A DNA stretch of 27,888 nt from Oscillospiraceae bacterium (GCA_017828935.1 JAGAUG010000024.1:1-27888), one strand, 5' to 3'; shown: positions 1 through 8,056, numbered from the stretch's first letter. Notes: generated by a model from the letters alone, not told the origin. A program made the numbers and translations.

Positions 1-5
1 TATGA

Positions 6-11
6 TATAAT
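6..11 (+). promoter_or_regulatory. -10 box of the tRNA-Ser pair
   Basis: A perfect TATAAT lies 16 bases before the first tRNA-Ser. The matching -35 would be off the left edge, so only half of the promoter is visible. Confidence 0.5.
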
Positions 12-27
12 GCTATATAGTAGCCGA

Positions 28-114
28 GGAAAGGTGTCCGAGTGGTTTAAGGAGCTAGTCTTGAAAACTAGTGACTCGCGAGAGCCGAGGGTTCGAATCC
101 CTCCCTTTCCGCCA
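28..114 (+). tRNA. tRNA-Ser (anticodon UGA)
   Basis: Cloverleaf read by eye. The acceptor arm GGAAAGG (28-34) pairs with CCTTTCC (104-110), with G discriminator and an encoded CCA (112-114). The anticodon stem CTAGT/ACTAG closes the loop CTTGAAA, giving anticodon UGA. There is a long class II variable arm and the T-loop GGTTCGAATCC. It reads UCN serine codons. A second tRNA-Ser follows 40 bases later, probably on the same transcript. Confidence 0.97.
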
Positions 115-154
115 TGAAAGTTTATAAATTAAATAAAATTATTAAAATTGTCTA

Positions 155-245
155 GGAGAAATACTCAAGTTGGTGAAGAGGCTCCCCTGCTAAGGGAGTA
201 GGTCGGGAAACCGGCGCGAGGGTTCAAATCCCTCTTTCTCCGCCA
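155..245 (+). tRNA. tRNA-Ser (anticodon GCU)
   Basis: The acceptor GGAGAAA (155-161) pairs with TTTCTCC (235-241), followed by G and an encoded CCA. The anticodon stem CTCCC/GGGAG encloses CTGCTAA, giving anticodon GCU, which reads AGY serine codons. It has a long variable arm and T-loop GGTTCAAATCC. It shares the upstream promoter region and downstream terminator with the tRNA-Ser(UGA). Confidence 0.97.
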
Positions 246-325
246 GTAGTTTCTATTTTTACGAATTTTGTATAATTTTTTTATTTATATTCCTTTTAAT
301 TTTTAAATTTGTTTTATTACTGAGA

Positions 326-356
326 CAGCTCTTATTTATTAAGAGTTGTTTTTTTT
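326..356 (+). terminator. Intrinsic terminator after the tRNA-Ser pair
   Basis: A 9-bp stem, CAGCTCTTA/TAAGAGTTG with one G-U pair and a 5-base loop, is followed directly by eight T. It ends the plus-strand tRNA transcript. Between it and 489 I see only AT-rich DNA with no gene. Confidence 0.85.
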
Positions 357-488
357 AATTCTATGTCATCAAAAATCCTATAAAGAATCTAAAAATAATT
401 ATTTTAAAAATCTATTAAAAGCTAATCGTCGACCGAATAACGCTATTTTTAAAATAAAAATTATTATTACACACCCTATAAAACCAAA

Positions 489-539
489 ATTACAAACAAA
501 ACCAAACACAGATATATAATATTTGATCTTGTTTGTAAT
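489..539 (-). terminator. Possible terminator of the HPr-like gene
   Basis: Perfect 11-bp arms ATTACAAACAA (489-499) and TTGTTTGTAAT (529-539) bracket an AT-rich loop with partial inner pairing. On the minus strand the structure starts 8 bases past the HPr-like stop codon and is followed by TTTTGGTTTTAT. The loop is long and the stem AT-rich, so it may be an inefficient terminator or only a 3-prime stabilising hairpin. Confidence 0.45.
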
Positions 540-546
540 TAATATA

Positions 547-804
547 TTAAACAGCTTTAGTTTGTAAAGGCAATATGAAATCTTTAATCTCAGACACATA
601 TTGCTCGTAGTTATCGACATTATCACTATAAACCGTAACTTTTACAGGTTTGGTTATATCCAAAGTAAAGATCCCGATAATGGACTTCGCACTAACAGAA
701 AAATCATCAGCAGAAAGCTCAATATCAAAGTCATATTTTGAAGAAATATTGACCAAAGATCTTATTTTTAAAATATTATTTATGTCAATCATAAATTCTT
801 TCAT
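547..804 (-). CDS. HPr-like protein lacking the phospho-histidine
   Basis: An 85-residue protein that I assign to the HPr fold. Its segment VSAKSIIGIFTLDI (residues 37-50) matches VNAKSLLGVLSLGI of the true HPr encoded at 11993-12256, and the length and C-terminal helix also fit. The GLHARPA phosphorylation loop is absent and the protein has no histidine at all, so it cannot carry phosphate from PEP via Enzyme I. Ser41 aligns with regulatory Ser46 of HPr, the site used by HPr kinase. This recalls Bacillus Crh, a regulatory paralogue of HPr; a similar role is inference. Start chosen at 804 because AGAGGAGC sits 8 bases upstream. A longer reading frame to 882 has no ribosome site and runs through the promoter. 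It stands alone, divergent from the V-ATPase genes. Confidence 0.8.
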   Translation of the reverse strand: MKEFMIDINNILKIRSLVNISSKYDFDIELSADDFSVSAKSIIGIFTLDITKPVKVTVYSDNVDNYEQYVSEIKDFILPLQTKAV

Positions 805-861
805 TTTGGTTGCTCCTCTTAACAAAATAACATGATCTAAAAATATTTTAAATATAAATAT

Positions 862-890
862 ATAATATATCATCAAAAACAATAAAACAA
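862..890 (-). promoter_or_regulatory. Promoter of the HPr-like gene
   Basis: On the minus strand, TTGTTT (890-885), a 17-base spacer and TATTAT (867-862) precede the gene, giving a 5-prime leader of about 50 bases. The -35 matches consensus only partly. Confidence 0.5.
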
Positions 891-1027
891 GCTAATATAC
901 ATAAAACGTATCTTTTTGATACATATTTTGTTTTTTAAGAATAAAAATAATATTTAATAAAATATTATTGGGGCTAGATAAATAGCAAGAAAATAATTTA
1001 AAATTGCGTTTTAGTTTTAAAAAATTA

Positions 1028-1056
1028 TTGCTACTTTACTTATTTTATGATATAAT
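1028..1056 (+). promoter_or_regulatory. Promoter of the V-ATPase genes
   Basis: TTGCTA (1028-1033), a 17-base spacer and a perfect TATAAT (1051-1056). Predicted start is near 1063, leaving a leader of about 75 bases before the TTG start codon at 1140. The initial transcribed region overlaps the inverted repeat ACGACTA...TAGTCGT (1057-1090). Confidence 0.7.
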
Positions 1057-1139
1057 ACGACTATCTAGTATTTTATTATATTCTAGTCGTTACACAAAAG
1101 TGTAAAAAATATTAAATATTTCTAGGAGATGTTTTTATA

Positions 1140-1451
1140 TTGGAAAATATTATTAATGATTTAATTAAGATAGATAAAAAAGCGAGAGAAATCGTAAAAG
1201 AAGCTGAAGATAAATCTAAAGATATTTTAAATTCTATTGATTTATCTAGACAAGAATTTGAAGTTAAATACGATGACAAAGCTGATTTGAGGCTAAAAAA
1301 AGTAAGAGACGAAGAGGCTGAAAAAATAAAAGAATCTTGTAGAGAAATAAAAAATAAATATACAGTACTTATAGACAAACTTGAAAGATCATACTTTCAA
1401 AACCACGAGAAAATCGAAAATCAAATTTTTGATAGAATTATCAAATTATAA
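1140..1451 (+). CDS. V-ATPase peripheral-stalk subunit (G/H-like, NtpF/AhaH type)
   Basis: A 103-residue, charged, almost wholly helical protein without a membrane segment. Lys/Glu-rich heptad-like stretches run from about residue 8 to 95. It starts with TTG, 11 bases after AGGAG. Size, coiled-coil character and position as first gene before subunits C and I match the small stalk subunit of bacterial V/A-type ATPases, which joins the catalytic head to subunit I as a stator. Sequence alone does not prove this because coiled coils are uninformative; the call rests mainly on context. Confidence 0.6.
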   Translation: MENIINDLIKIDKKAREIVKEAEDKSKDILNSIDLSRQEFEVKYDDKADLRLKKVRDEEAEKIKESCREIKNKYTVLIDKLERSYFQNHEKIENQIFDRIIKL

Positions 1452-1487
1452 ATAAAATATTTTATATTTATAACGCAAGGGGTTGTT

Positions 1488-2519
1488 TTGAATATGAATC
1501 TAAAATCACCTACCAGTAATGTAATTGTTACAAAGTTAAGGTCGCTATACGGTAAGAGTCTCGACAGCAGCGCCTATGAACAGTTGATTAACAAATATTC
1601 TGTTTCTGGTGTCGCTAGCTATCTTAAAAACGAAACTTTATATAGCTCGACTTTAGAATCTATCAACGAAAATTCTATCCATCGAGGACAACTTGAGCTT
1701 TTATTAAAAATTTCGAATTTTGATAAATATAGAGATTTATTTTATTATAAGACAAACGAAAATTTTAATATGTTCAAATATGTAATATTAAAAAACGAGC
1801 TAGAACAAATGATGATAGCTATTAGATTATTTAATACAGGCGAAATGAAAAAGTATGCGGTTGACTTACCGGTATTTTTGCTTAAATATACTAAAATTGA
1901 TCTTAAAAAAATAGCAGACGCGAAAAATTTTGATGACTTGCTAGATTTATCCAAAGAAACAATTTATTATAAAAGCTTAAAACAATTCAAACCAATAGAC
2001 GGGAAAATAGATATTGTTAGGTGCGAAACCGAACTTAGAAAGACATTTTATAATAAAATAATTTCTTTGATAGACAAAAAAGATAAAAAAACATTAGAGA
2101 TTCTTTTATTAGATATCGAAATTTTAAATATTTCTATAATTTATAGACTAAAAAAATTTTTTAACAAAGACAAAGAATATATAAAATCTTGTTTGCTTCC
2201 GTTTTTTTATTATCTTAGTGAAGAGATTATAGACAAGATGATAGATTCAAAAACAACGCAAGAGATGTTAAAAATTATTTTGACAACAAAATACAAAAAA
2301 TATTGCGACGAAAACTTTTTTTCGGATATCAGTTTTTTTAGCAAGAAAATATTATATAATATATTAAAAAAAGGAATTAGGTTTACAAATTCGTCGCAAT
2401 ATGTTATGATAAGTTATATATACTTGATGGATATTGAGCTCAAGAATATTATAACTATTATCGAATGTATTGGTTATAAATTTGAAACCAAAGAAATAAA
2501 AAAATTTTTAATAATATAA
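1488..2519 (+). CDS. ntpC: V-type ATPase subunit C (V0 d / AC39 family)
   Basis: A soluble protein of 343 residues, close to the usual 330-350 for the family. The N-terminus (residues 8-50: VIVTKLRSLYGKSL, later LINKYSVSGVASYLKN) is the typical opening of V0D/AC39 proteins. Repeated helical motifs such as ELEQMMIAIRLF and EILNISIIYRLKKFF follow. In the complex it caps the rotor ring and couples it to the central stalk. The start is TTG at 1488 (AAGGGG 5 bases upstream) or ATG at 1494 (11 bases). It lies 36 bases after the stalk gene and 27 before ntpI, so the three are almost surely co-transcribed. Confidence 0.85.
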   Translation: MNMNLKSPTSNVIVTKLRSLYGKSLDSSAYEQLINKYSVSGVASYLKNETLYSSTLESINENSIHRGQLELLLKISNFDKYRDLFYYKTNENFNMFKYVILKNELEQMMIAIRLFNTGEMKKYAVDLPVFLLKYTKIDLKKIADAKNFDDLLDLSKETIYYKSLKQFKPIDGKIDIVRCETELRKTFYNKIISLIDKKDKKTLEILLLDIEILNISIIYRLKKFFNKDKEYIKSCLLPFFYYLSEEIIDKMIDSKTTQEMLKIILTTKYKKYCDENFFSDISFFSKKILYNILKKGIRFTNSSQYVMISYIYLMDIELKNIITIIECIGYKFETKEIKKFLII

Positions 2520-2546
2520 TATTTGTTCTCAAAGGAGATTTTAATA

Positions 2547-4673
2547 ATGGCTATAACTAAGATGTCTTTGGTTAGAATCAGCGGAAATGTCAAATATATT
2601 GACGAAACGATGGTTAAGTGTTGTGAGTTTGGGATGTTTCACCCAGAGAGAGCAAAAATGTTAGAAGAGTACGAAAAGACCAACGAGATATTTTTAGATT
2701 ATTCTAAAAATACGGGTTATCTAAGAAAGATCGTTGATTTAGCGGGTAAACTCGGTCTAGGACAGTTTAAAAATCAAATTTCTGATCTTGAAAAATTCTC
2801 AAAAGAAGACAAAATCGGTTTTGAAGATAATATATCAGAAAGCGAGATAGAAACTAGGGCTTATAGTAATTCTTTTGAATCGTTGCTTCACAAGTGCGAA
2901 GATATTTTTACGATGCTTGACATAAAATTAAAAGATATTAATAAAAAAATTTTTGAAAATAAAGATAATAATATAGAGATAGAAAATATAGATGTACGCA
3001 TTGATGAATTAAAATCTAAAGTCGAATACTTACTTAAAGAAAAATCATTACATGAAAAAAAAATATCAGAATATACGTCTGTTTTAACTCAACTTCAAAA
3101 TATAGATAACGCAAATATAGACTTTGATGATTTGTTTTCTTGTAAGTATTTAAAAATAAGATTTGGAAGACTACCAAAAGAAAGTTACGAAAAATTAAAA
3201 TTATTTGATAGCGAAGAGTTTGTTTTTGTTTCTTTTAAGATAGATCACAATTATAGTTTGTGTTTGTATATAACTCCTTGTTATATATCTAAAAAAATAG
3301 ACGAGATGTTTAATTCGTTATTCTTTGAAAGAATCAGAATACCGGTTTATGCTCATGGGACACCTGATAGTACTAAACACTATGTAAAAGATCAAATAAA
3401 CAAATACGAAAGTGCTCTTAAAAATATTAATCTCGAAATAAAAAATTTAAAAACAAAAATCGAAAAAGATTTTTCTAAGATATATTTTAAAATAAAGTTT
3501 TTTAGCGAATGTTTTAGTAACAAAAAATACGCAGCTATATTCGAAGATAAATTTTATCTTGTAGGGTTTATTCCAAAAGATCTCGAACACGAATTTGTAG
3601 ATAAATTTAATAACTCAGATAGTTTAAATAATTTAGAAAGCTCTGAAGCAATCGATGTTACAATAAGCGATCCGACCTCTGATAAGAGATTAAAAACGCC
3701 AGTAAAACTTAAAAACAATAGATTTTCAAGACCTTTTGAAGATTTTGTAGCTATGTATGGGCTACCATCATATAAAGACAAAGATCCTACAGTGTTTTTG
3801 TCTATTTCTTATACAGTTTTATTTGGAATTATGTTTGGAGATATCGGCCAAGGACTAGTTATAGCCTTGCTAGGATATTTGATGGCGAAAATAAAAGATA
3901 GTAACTTCGGAAGAATCTTAACTAGAATTGGTCTTTCTTCAGCATTCTTTGGTGTTATTTACGGCTCTTGCTTCGGCTTTGAAGATTTATTTGAAAAATA
4001 TATATTGGGTTTATCAGATCCTTATAAAAATTTTTTGTTAAAAATTTCACATAAAGATACTAATACATTGCTTTTAGGAGCAATATTTATTGGCGTTATT
4101 TTTACGATATCTTCGATGATATTTAATATAGTTGTCGGGATCAAACATAAAAAATCGAGTGTCTATATGTTCGGTCAAAATGGATTAGCAGGATTAGTAT
4201 TTTATTTTTCAGCGATCTTAGCTGTAGTTGGTGTTATGATTTTAAAAACAAACGTTTTAAATCCATGGTTTATAACTTTTTGTATAATAATTCCAATAGT
4301 GCTTATTTTCTTAAAAGAGCCTTTAGGAGACAAAGTCGACGGTAGAGAAGTTAAAATTCATGACGGGGTTGGCGGATTTGTAATCGAGAACTTTTTTGAA
4401 CTCTACGATGTATTACTTGGTTTTATGTCAAACACGATTTCTTTTATTAGAGTCGGAGCTTTTGTTTTAAGCCATGCAGGAATGATGATGGTTGTTATGA
4501 ATTTTGTAAATAATATGCAATCTTACGGAAAAATTTCGATGTTGATTTTTGGGAATATATTTGTTATGGCATTCGAGGGTCTAATCGTAGGAATACAAGT
4601 TTTAAGATTACAGTTTTACGAGATGTTTAGTCGTTGTTTCGACGGAGCAGGAAAGCCATTTAAAAAAATTTAG
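2547..4673 (+). CDS. ntpI: V-type ATPase subunit I (V0 a homologue)
   Basis: A complete subunit of 708 residues. The cytoplasmic N-terminal half has coiled coils at about 140-180 and 280-320. The membrane half starts near residue 410 with about seven or eight helices. It contains the family motifs FGDIGQG and FIRVGAFVLSHA; Arg635 in the latter matches the essential arginine facing the rotor ring carboxylate. It ends with EGLIVGIQVLRLQFYEMF, as in full-length homologues. Start at ATG 2547, 8-9 bases after AAAGGAGA; an upstream TTG at 2523 overlaps that site. It forms half of the ion channel with the K ring. Subunits K, E, F, A, B and D, which normally share the cluster, are not downstream; a repeat element begins one base after the stop codon. 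Confidence 0.95.
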   Translation: MAITKMSLVRISGNVKYIDETMVKCCEFGMFHPERAKMLEEYEKTNEIFLDYSKNTGYLRKIVDLAGKLGLGQFKNQISDLEKFSKEDKIGFEDNISESEIETRAYSNSFESLLHKCEDIFTMLDIKLKDINKKIFENKDNNIEIENIDVRIDELKSKVEYLLKEKSLHEKKISEYTSVLTQLQNIDNANIDFDDLFSCKYLKIRFGRLPKESYEKLKLFDSEEFVFVSFKIDHNYSLCLYITPCYISKKIDEMFNSLFFERIRIPVYAHGTPDSTKHYVKDQINKYESALKNINLEIKNLKTKIEKDFSKIYFKIKFFSECFSNKKYAAIFEDKFYLVGFIPKDLEHEFVDKFNNSDSLNNLESSEAIDVTISDPTSDKRLKTPVKLKNNRFSRPFEDFVAMYGLPSYKDKDPTVFLSISYTVLFGIMFGDIGQGLVIALLGYLMAKIKDSNFGRILTRIGLSSAFFGVIYGSCFGFEDLFEKYILGLSDPYKNFLLKISHKDTNTLLLGAIFIGVIFTISSMIFNIVVGIKHKKSSVYMFGQNGLAGLVFYFSAILAVVGVMILKTNVLNPWFITFCIIIPIVLIFLKEPLGDKVDGREVKIHDGVGGFVIENFFELYDVLLGFMSNTISFIRVGAFVLSHAGMMMVVMNFVNNMQSYGKISMLIFGNIFVMAFEGLIVGIQVLRLQFYEMFSRCFDGAGKPFKKI

Positions 4674-4674
4674 A

Positions 4675-4868
4675 GGTTATAATAAAAGTTGGGGTGTTCT
4701 TGTAAGCTAGGCTTTTTATCTTAAGAAATATGTGTTAGTAAACTCTCAGTCAAACTTTATTACGAAAAAATCTTAAGATAAAAAACAGCGTCTCTCTTTC
4801 GAGCCGGAAAAACCAAATAAATTAACCCAAACACAAAAAAATTTGCCCCCAATTTTTGACCCAAAATT
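4675..4868 (-). mobile_element. Inverted-repeat element, copy B (194 bp, no ORF)
   Basis: A non-coding element with imperfect terminal inverted repeats: minus-strand left end GGGTCAAAAATTGGGGGCAA, right end (plus strand) AATAAAAGTTGGGGTGTTC. Read on the minus strand it aligns with copy A (12349-12598). The block TAATTTATTTGGT is identical (4812-4824 here), followed by TTT, C and GGCT. The far block GACTGAG...TAACACA (4731-4751 here) has the same 21-base span in both copies. The centre differs and carries 14-bp arms TTTTTATCTTAAGA / TCTTAAGATAAAAA (4713-4726, 4771-4784). The ends resemble my recollection of ISL3-family ends (…TTTGTCAAA…); that family assignment is tentative. It lies directly after ntpI. 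Confidence 0.7.
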
Positions 4869-4884
4869 AAAATTTAATTAAATT
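4856..4884 (+). promoter_or_regulatory. Possible hybrid promoter for cvpA-clpE, -35 in element end
   Basis: TTGACC (4856-4861) lies inside the terminal repeat of copy B. It is followed by a 17-base spacer and TAAATT (4879-4884), 17 bases before the cvpA start codon. The -10 is weak. Copy A has TTGACA facing outward at the same place in its end, so the element may carry an outward -35. Confidence 0.4.
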
Positions 4885-4901
4885 AATTAAGGAAAATTTG
4901 A

Positions 4902-5639
4902 GTGAAAGAATTTCTAAACAATTTAAATATACCAGCTATAATAATCGATATGTTTTTAATAATATTAATTTTATATAATATTATTAAAGCTTCTAAACAA
5001 GGTTTTATAAGTAGCTTAATTAGTTTGATCTTAACTGTTGTTGACTGTGTTTTTGTTTGGCCTTTTAGCGAAAAAATTAGCAAGTATATTTATAATTTAT
5101 ATTTAAAAGACGCGATATCTAAAATAATTAAAACAAAATTAATAGATACAGGAGTAACAACTGAGTCTATAAGTGATTTTTTAAACAAAGAGTTTTTATC
5201 GCCAGAAAATTACTTGGGTCTTAGCTTAGAAAATATTGATAATACTAGTTTTTTTGATTCTGTTAGTAACATAATCTCAGATAAATTTGTTTTCCCTGTT
5301 ATTAATATTTTGATGAACGTTATTGTATTAATAATTGTTTCTTTAATGTTTTCGATTATTATAAAATTTTCAAAAAAATTATTTGGATGTTTTTCGCACA
5401 TTCCGGTTTTAGGAAAATTCAATATGTTTTTAGGTGGAATATTTGGTTTTTTTAAATCAATAGTTGTTATTAGTTTTATTTGTTTAATTATAAATAGTCT
5501 AATTTCAGTTAGTGAGGACAAATGGAGTTTTTTGAATTCAAAAATTTTAGATGAAACCTATGTTTTTAAAAAATATGATGAGCTTATCGAAATAGATAAG
5601 ATTTCTAGTTTTATAGATTTTATTAAAAAAAATTTTTGA
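4902..5639 (+). CDS. CvpA-family membrane protein
   Basis: A 245-residue integral membrane protein. The first helices are at residues 10-30 (IIIDMFLIILILYNIIKA) and 36-55, the latter entered by the KQGFISSLISLI motif typical of CvpA (colicin V production) proteins. An extracytoplasmic segment of about 70 residues follows, then two further helices at about 130-155 and 175-200 in the order expected of the family. CvpA proteins are linked to envelope stress and cell-surface processes; the biochemical role is unclear. Start is GTG with AAGGAAA 6 bases before. The gap to the clpE-type gene is 29 bases, suggesting one transcript. Confidence 0.75.
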   Translation: MKEFLNNLNIPAIIIDMFLIILILYNIIKASKQGFISSLISLILTVVDCVFVWPFSEKISKYIYNLYLKDAISKIIKTKLIDTGVTTESISDFLNKEFLSPENYLGLSLENIDNTSFFDSVSNIISDKFVFPVINILMNVIVLIIVSLMFSIIIKFSKKLFGCFSHIPVLGKFNMFLGGIFGFFKSIVVISFICLIINSLISVSEDKWSFLNSKILDETYVFKKYDELIEIDKISSFIDFIKKNF

Positions 5640-5668
5640 TAAACTTTCTTGATAAGGAGAAGAGTTAG

Positions 5669-8056
5669 ATGCTTTGTTGTAAGTGCAAAAAGAGAGAAGC
5701 TGTTGTTTTTATTTCAAGAGTCGAAGACGGGCAAACTATCAACGAAGGCTATTGTATGATTTGTGCTAGAGAGCTAGGAATGTCTCAAATAAATAGTCTT
5801 TTAGATAAAGTAAAAGATAGCCAAAATAAAGACAACGAGAAATATATTGCTGATTTAAACGAACAGTTTAAGGAGATGCTAGGAGAAGATGGGGAAAAGT
5901 TTGTAAATCCAGAGTCTATGGCCATGATGGGAAATATGATGAAATCTATAATGGGTTTAACAAAAGACTTTGGAGACGGAAAGATACCTCAGTTTGATAT
6001 TAAATTCGATTTAGGCGGTTTGAACCCGGAATCTGTTGGCGAAGAAAATAGTCAAGAAACCGAAGAAAATATTTCGCCTGATGGCTCTGAAAATTCAGGT
6101 AAATCAAAAAATTCTCTTTGGAGCCGAAAGAAAAAAGACAAAAAAAGAAAGTATCTCAAGATGTACGGAGAAGATTTGACGGCCAAAGCTGCTAGCGGAA
6201 AAATCGATAGAGTTATTGGAAGAGATCGAGAAATAGACAGAACAATACAAATACTAAATCGAAGAACAAAAAACAATCCGTGTTTGATTGGCGAACCTGG
6301 CGTCGGAAAAACTGCAATTGCTGAGGGGCTTGCTTTGAAAATCGTTGCTGGAGAAGTTCCTCCTAAATTAATCGATAAAGAAATTTACTTATTAGATTTA
6401 ACAGCTTTGGTCGCAGGAACACAGTTTAGAGGTCAATTTGAAAGTAGAGTTAAAGGTCTTATCGAAGAAGTTAAATCAGCGGAAAATATTATATTATTTA
6501 TAGACGAAGTTCACAATCTTGTTGGAACTGGCGACTCAGAAGGAACGATGAGCGCAGCAAATATTCTAAAGCCTGCTTTGTCGAGAGGCGAAGTTCAAGT
6601 TATTGGAGCAACTACTTTTAACGAATATAGAAAACATATAGAAAAAGACTCCGCACTCGAAAGAAGATTTCAGCCAGTAACAATAGAAGAGCCAACAATA
6701 GAACAAACAAACGAAATTTTGTTAGGTATCAAAGATTATTACGAAACCTATCACAACGTTAAGCTAAGCGATAATATAATAAAAAGAGCGGTTATCTTAT
6801 CAGAAAGATATATTACAGACAGATTCTTACCAGATAAAGCAATAGATTTAGTTGACGAAGCCTGTTCTTTCGCTTCTTTGTCTAATAAAGATTTAAATAA
6901 ATATTTAATAATAAAAAAAGATATTGCTAAAAATAAAGATTATTTAGAATATCTCGAATCTCAAGAAGTTGTTGACTACGAAGAAATTGCTAAACAAAAA
7001 GCTGAAATTCTAAAAAACGAAGAAAAAATTAATGGACTTGAAAAAAAAGTAAAAAATATAAGAGTTAGCGAAGAACACTTAGCTAAAGTTGTTGAGCTTT
7101 GGACCGGGATCCCGGCGTTTAAAATTAAAGAAAAAGAACTAAAAAAATTATCTCGACTTAAAGAAGCAATCGATCAAAAAGTTATCGGTCAAGATAGAGC
7201 TGTTGAATGCCTTGTTAAAGCCGTAAAAAGATCAAGGGTTCAGCTTCGTTCTAATTTAAGACCAGCGTCGTTTATCTTTGTTGGGCCAACTGGGGTTGGA
7301 AAGACCAAATTAGCTCAAGTTTTAGCTCAAGAACTCTTTGAGGGCGTAGAGCCTCTAATAAGACTTGATATGTCAGAATATATGGAAAAATTTTCGGTAT
7401 CAAGAATTATTGGCTCACCTCCGGGTTATATTGGCTACGACGACGCGGGACAGTTGACAGAAAAAGTTAGAAGAAAACCGTATTCTGTTATATTATTTGA
7501 CGAAATAGAAAAAGCTCACCCGGACGTTATGAATATTTTACTTCAGATATTAGACGACGGAAAGATAACGGATTCTCACGGAAGGCAAGTTTCGTTTGAG
7601 AACACTATAATAATAATGACGTCAAACGCTGGGAGCTATAATAAAGAATCAGGAATCGGTTTTAATAAAACACAAGAAGAACTTATTGTTGATAAAGCTA
7701 AGAAGGCATTGTCTGATTTTTTAAGACCTGAATTTTTAGCTAGAGTTGACGAGATCGTTGTATTTAAAAAACTTTCTCAAGTTGATTACCAAAAAATTAG
7801 TGAAATTATTTTGGAAGAACTCAAAAATGACGTTTTAGATTCTAAATCGATTGTTTTAAATTTTACAGAAAATATAATTAATTTTATAGCTGAGAAATCT
7901 TATAGTCAAAAAAGCGGAGCCAGAGATATTCAAAAAAATATAAGAAAAGAAATTGAAGATAAGATTTGCGAAATAATAATAAAAAATAATAATAAAATTA
8001 TTAAAGAAATATTTTTTGACGTAGATAATAACACTGTAATTTATAATTTTAATTAA
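5669..8056 (+). CDS. clpE: ClpE-type AAA+ unfoldase with N-terminal zinc finger
   Basis: A Hsp100 protein of 795 residues that unfolds proteins for ClpP. A four-cysteine zinc finger (C3-x2-C6, C29-x2-C32) replaces the ClpC N-repeats, as in Firmicute ClpE. A poorly conserved, acidic linker spans about 50-160. AAA1 has Walker A GEPGVGKT (208-215), Walker B ILFIDEVH and ALERRFQ. A short middle coiled coil sits around 410-460. AAA2 has Walker A GPTGVGKT (539-546) and VILFDEIEKAH. The IGF tripeptide in ESGIGFNK is the expected ClpP-docking loop. ATG start, RBS AAGGAG. No ClpP or McsAB is in the window. ClpE versus a zinc-finger ClpC variant is a naming question; the domain layout supports ClpE. 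Confidence 0.93.
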   Translation: MLCCKCKKREAVVFISRVEDGQTINEGYCMICARELGMSQINSLLDKVKDSQNKDNEKYIADLNEQFKEMLGEDGEKFVNPESMAMMGNMMKSIMGLTKDFGDGKIPQFDIKFDLGGLNPESVGEENSQETEENISPDGSENSGKSKNSLWSRKKKDKKRKYLKMYGEDLTAKAASGKIDRVIGRDREIDRTIQILNRRTKNNPCLIGEPGVGKTAIAEGLALKIVAGEVPPKLIDKEIYLLDLTALVAGTQFRGQFESRVKGLIEEVKSAENIILFIDEVHNLVGTGDSEGTMSAANILKPALSRGEVQVIGATTFNEYRKHIEKDSALERRFQPVTIEEPTIEQTNEILLGIKDYYETYHNVKLSDNIIKRAVILSERYITDRFLPDKAIDLVDEACSFASLSNKDLNKYLIIKKDIAKNKDYLEYLESQEVVDYEEIAKQKAEILKNEEKINGLEKKVKNIRVSEEHLAKVVELWTGIPAFKIKEKELKKLSRLKEAIDQKVIGQDRAVECLVKAVKRSRVQLRSNLRPASFIFVGPTGVGKTKLAQVLAQELFEGVEPLIRLDMSEYMEKFSVSRIIGSPPGYIGYDDAGQLTEKVRRKPYSVILFDEIEKAHPDVMNILLQILDDGKITDSHGRQVSFENTIIIMTSNAGSYNKESGIGFNKTQEELIVDKAKKALSDFLRPEFLARVDEIVVFKKLSQVDYQKISEIILEELKNDVLDSKSIVLNFTENIINFIAEKSYSQKSGARDIQKNIRKEIEDKICEIIIKNNNKIIKEIFFDVDNNTVIYNFN

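Larger units (their letters stand above)
805..1139. other. Divergent intergenic region, HPr-like gene / V-ATPase genes
   Basis: This 335-base non-coding stretch holds the leftward promoter of the HPr-like gene and the rightward V-ATPase promoter. It also has a small GTATC/GATAC hairpin (909-923) and an inverted repeat at 1057-1090 over the predicted rightward transcription start. I see no RNA gene or ORF with a ribosome site in it. Confidence 0.6.

Noticed and set aside
357..480. TTCTATGTCA at 359-368 equals the left end of element copy A, and a CACACCCTATAAAACC stretch recalls the other end
   Set aside because: The interior shares none of the diagnostic blocks, so a third, decayed copy cannot be supported; a 10-base match can be chance.
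805..882. In-frame extension of the HPr-like protein to a 111-residue form
   Set aside because: The extra 26 residues have no ribosome site and overlap the promoter and leader; AGAGGAGC favours the start at 804.
4842..4861. CtsR-like half sites (TTTGCCC and TTTGACC) upstream of the cvpA-clpE genes
   Set aside because: CtsR operators have two TTTGAC-type heptamers 3 bases apart; here the gap is 6, one half is imperfect, and both fall inside the terminal repeat of the mobile-like element.
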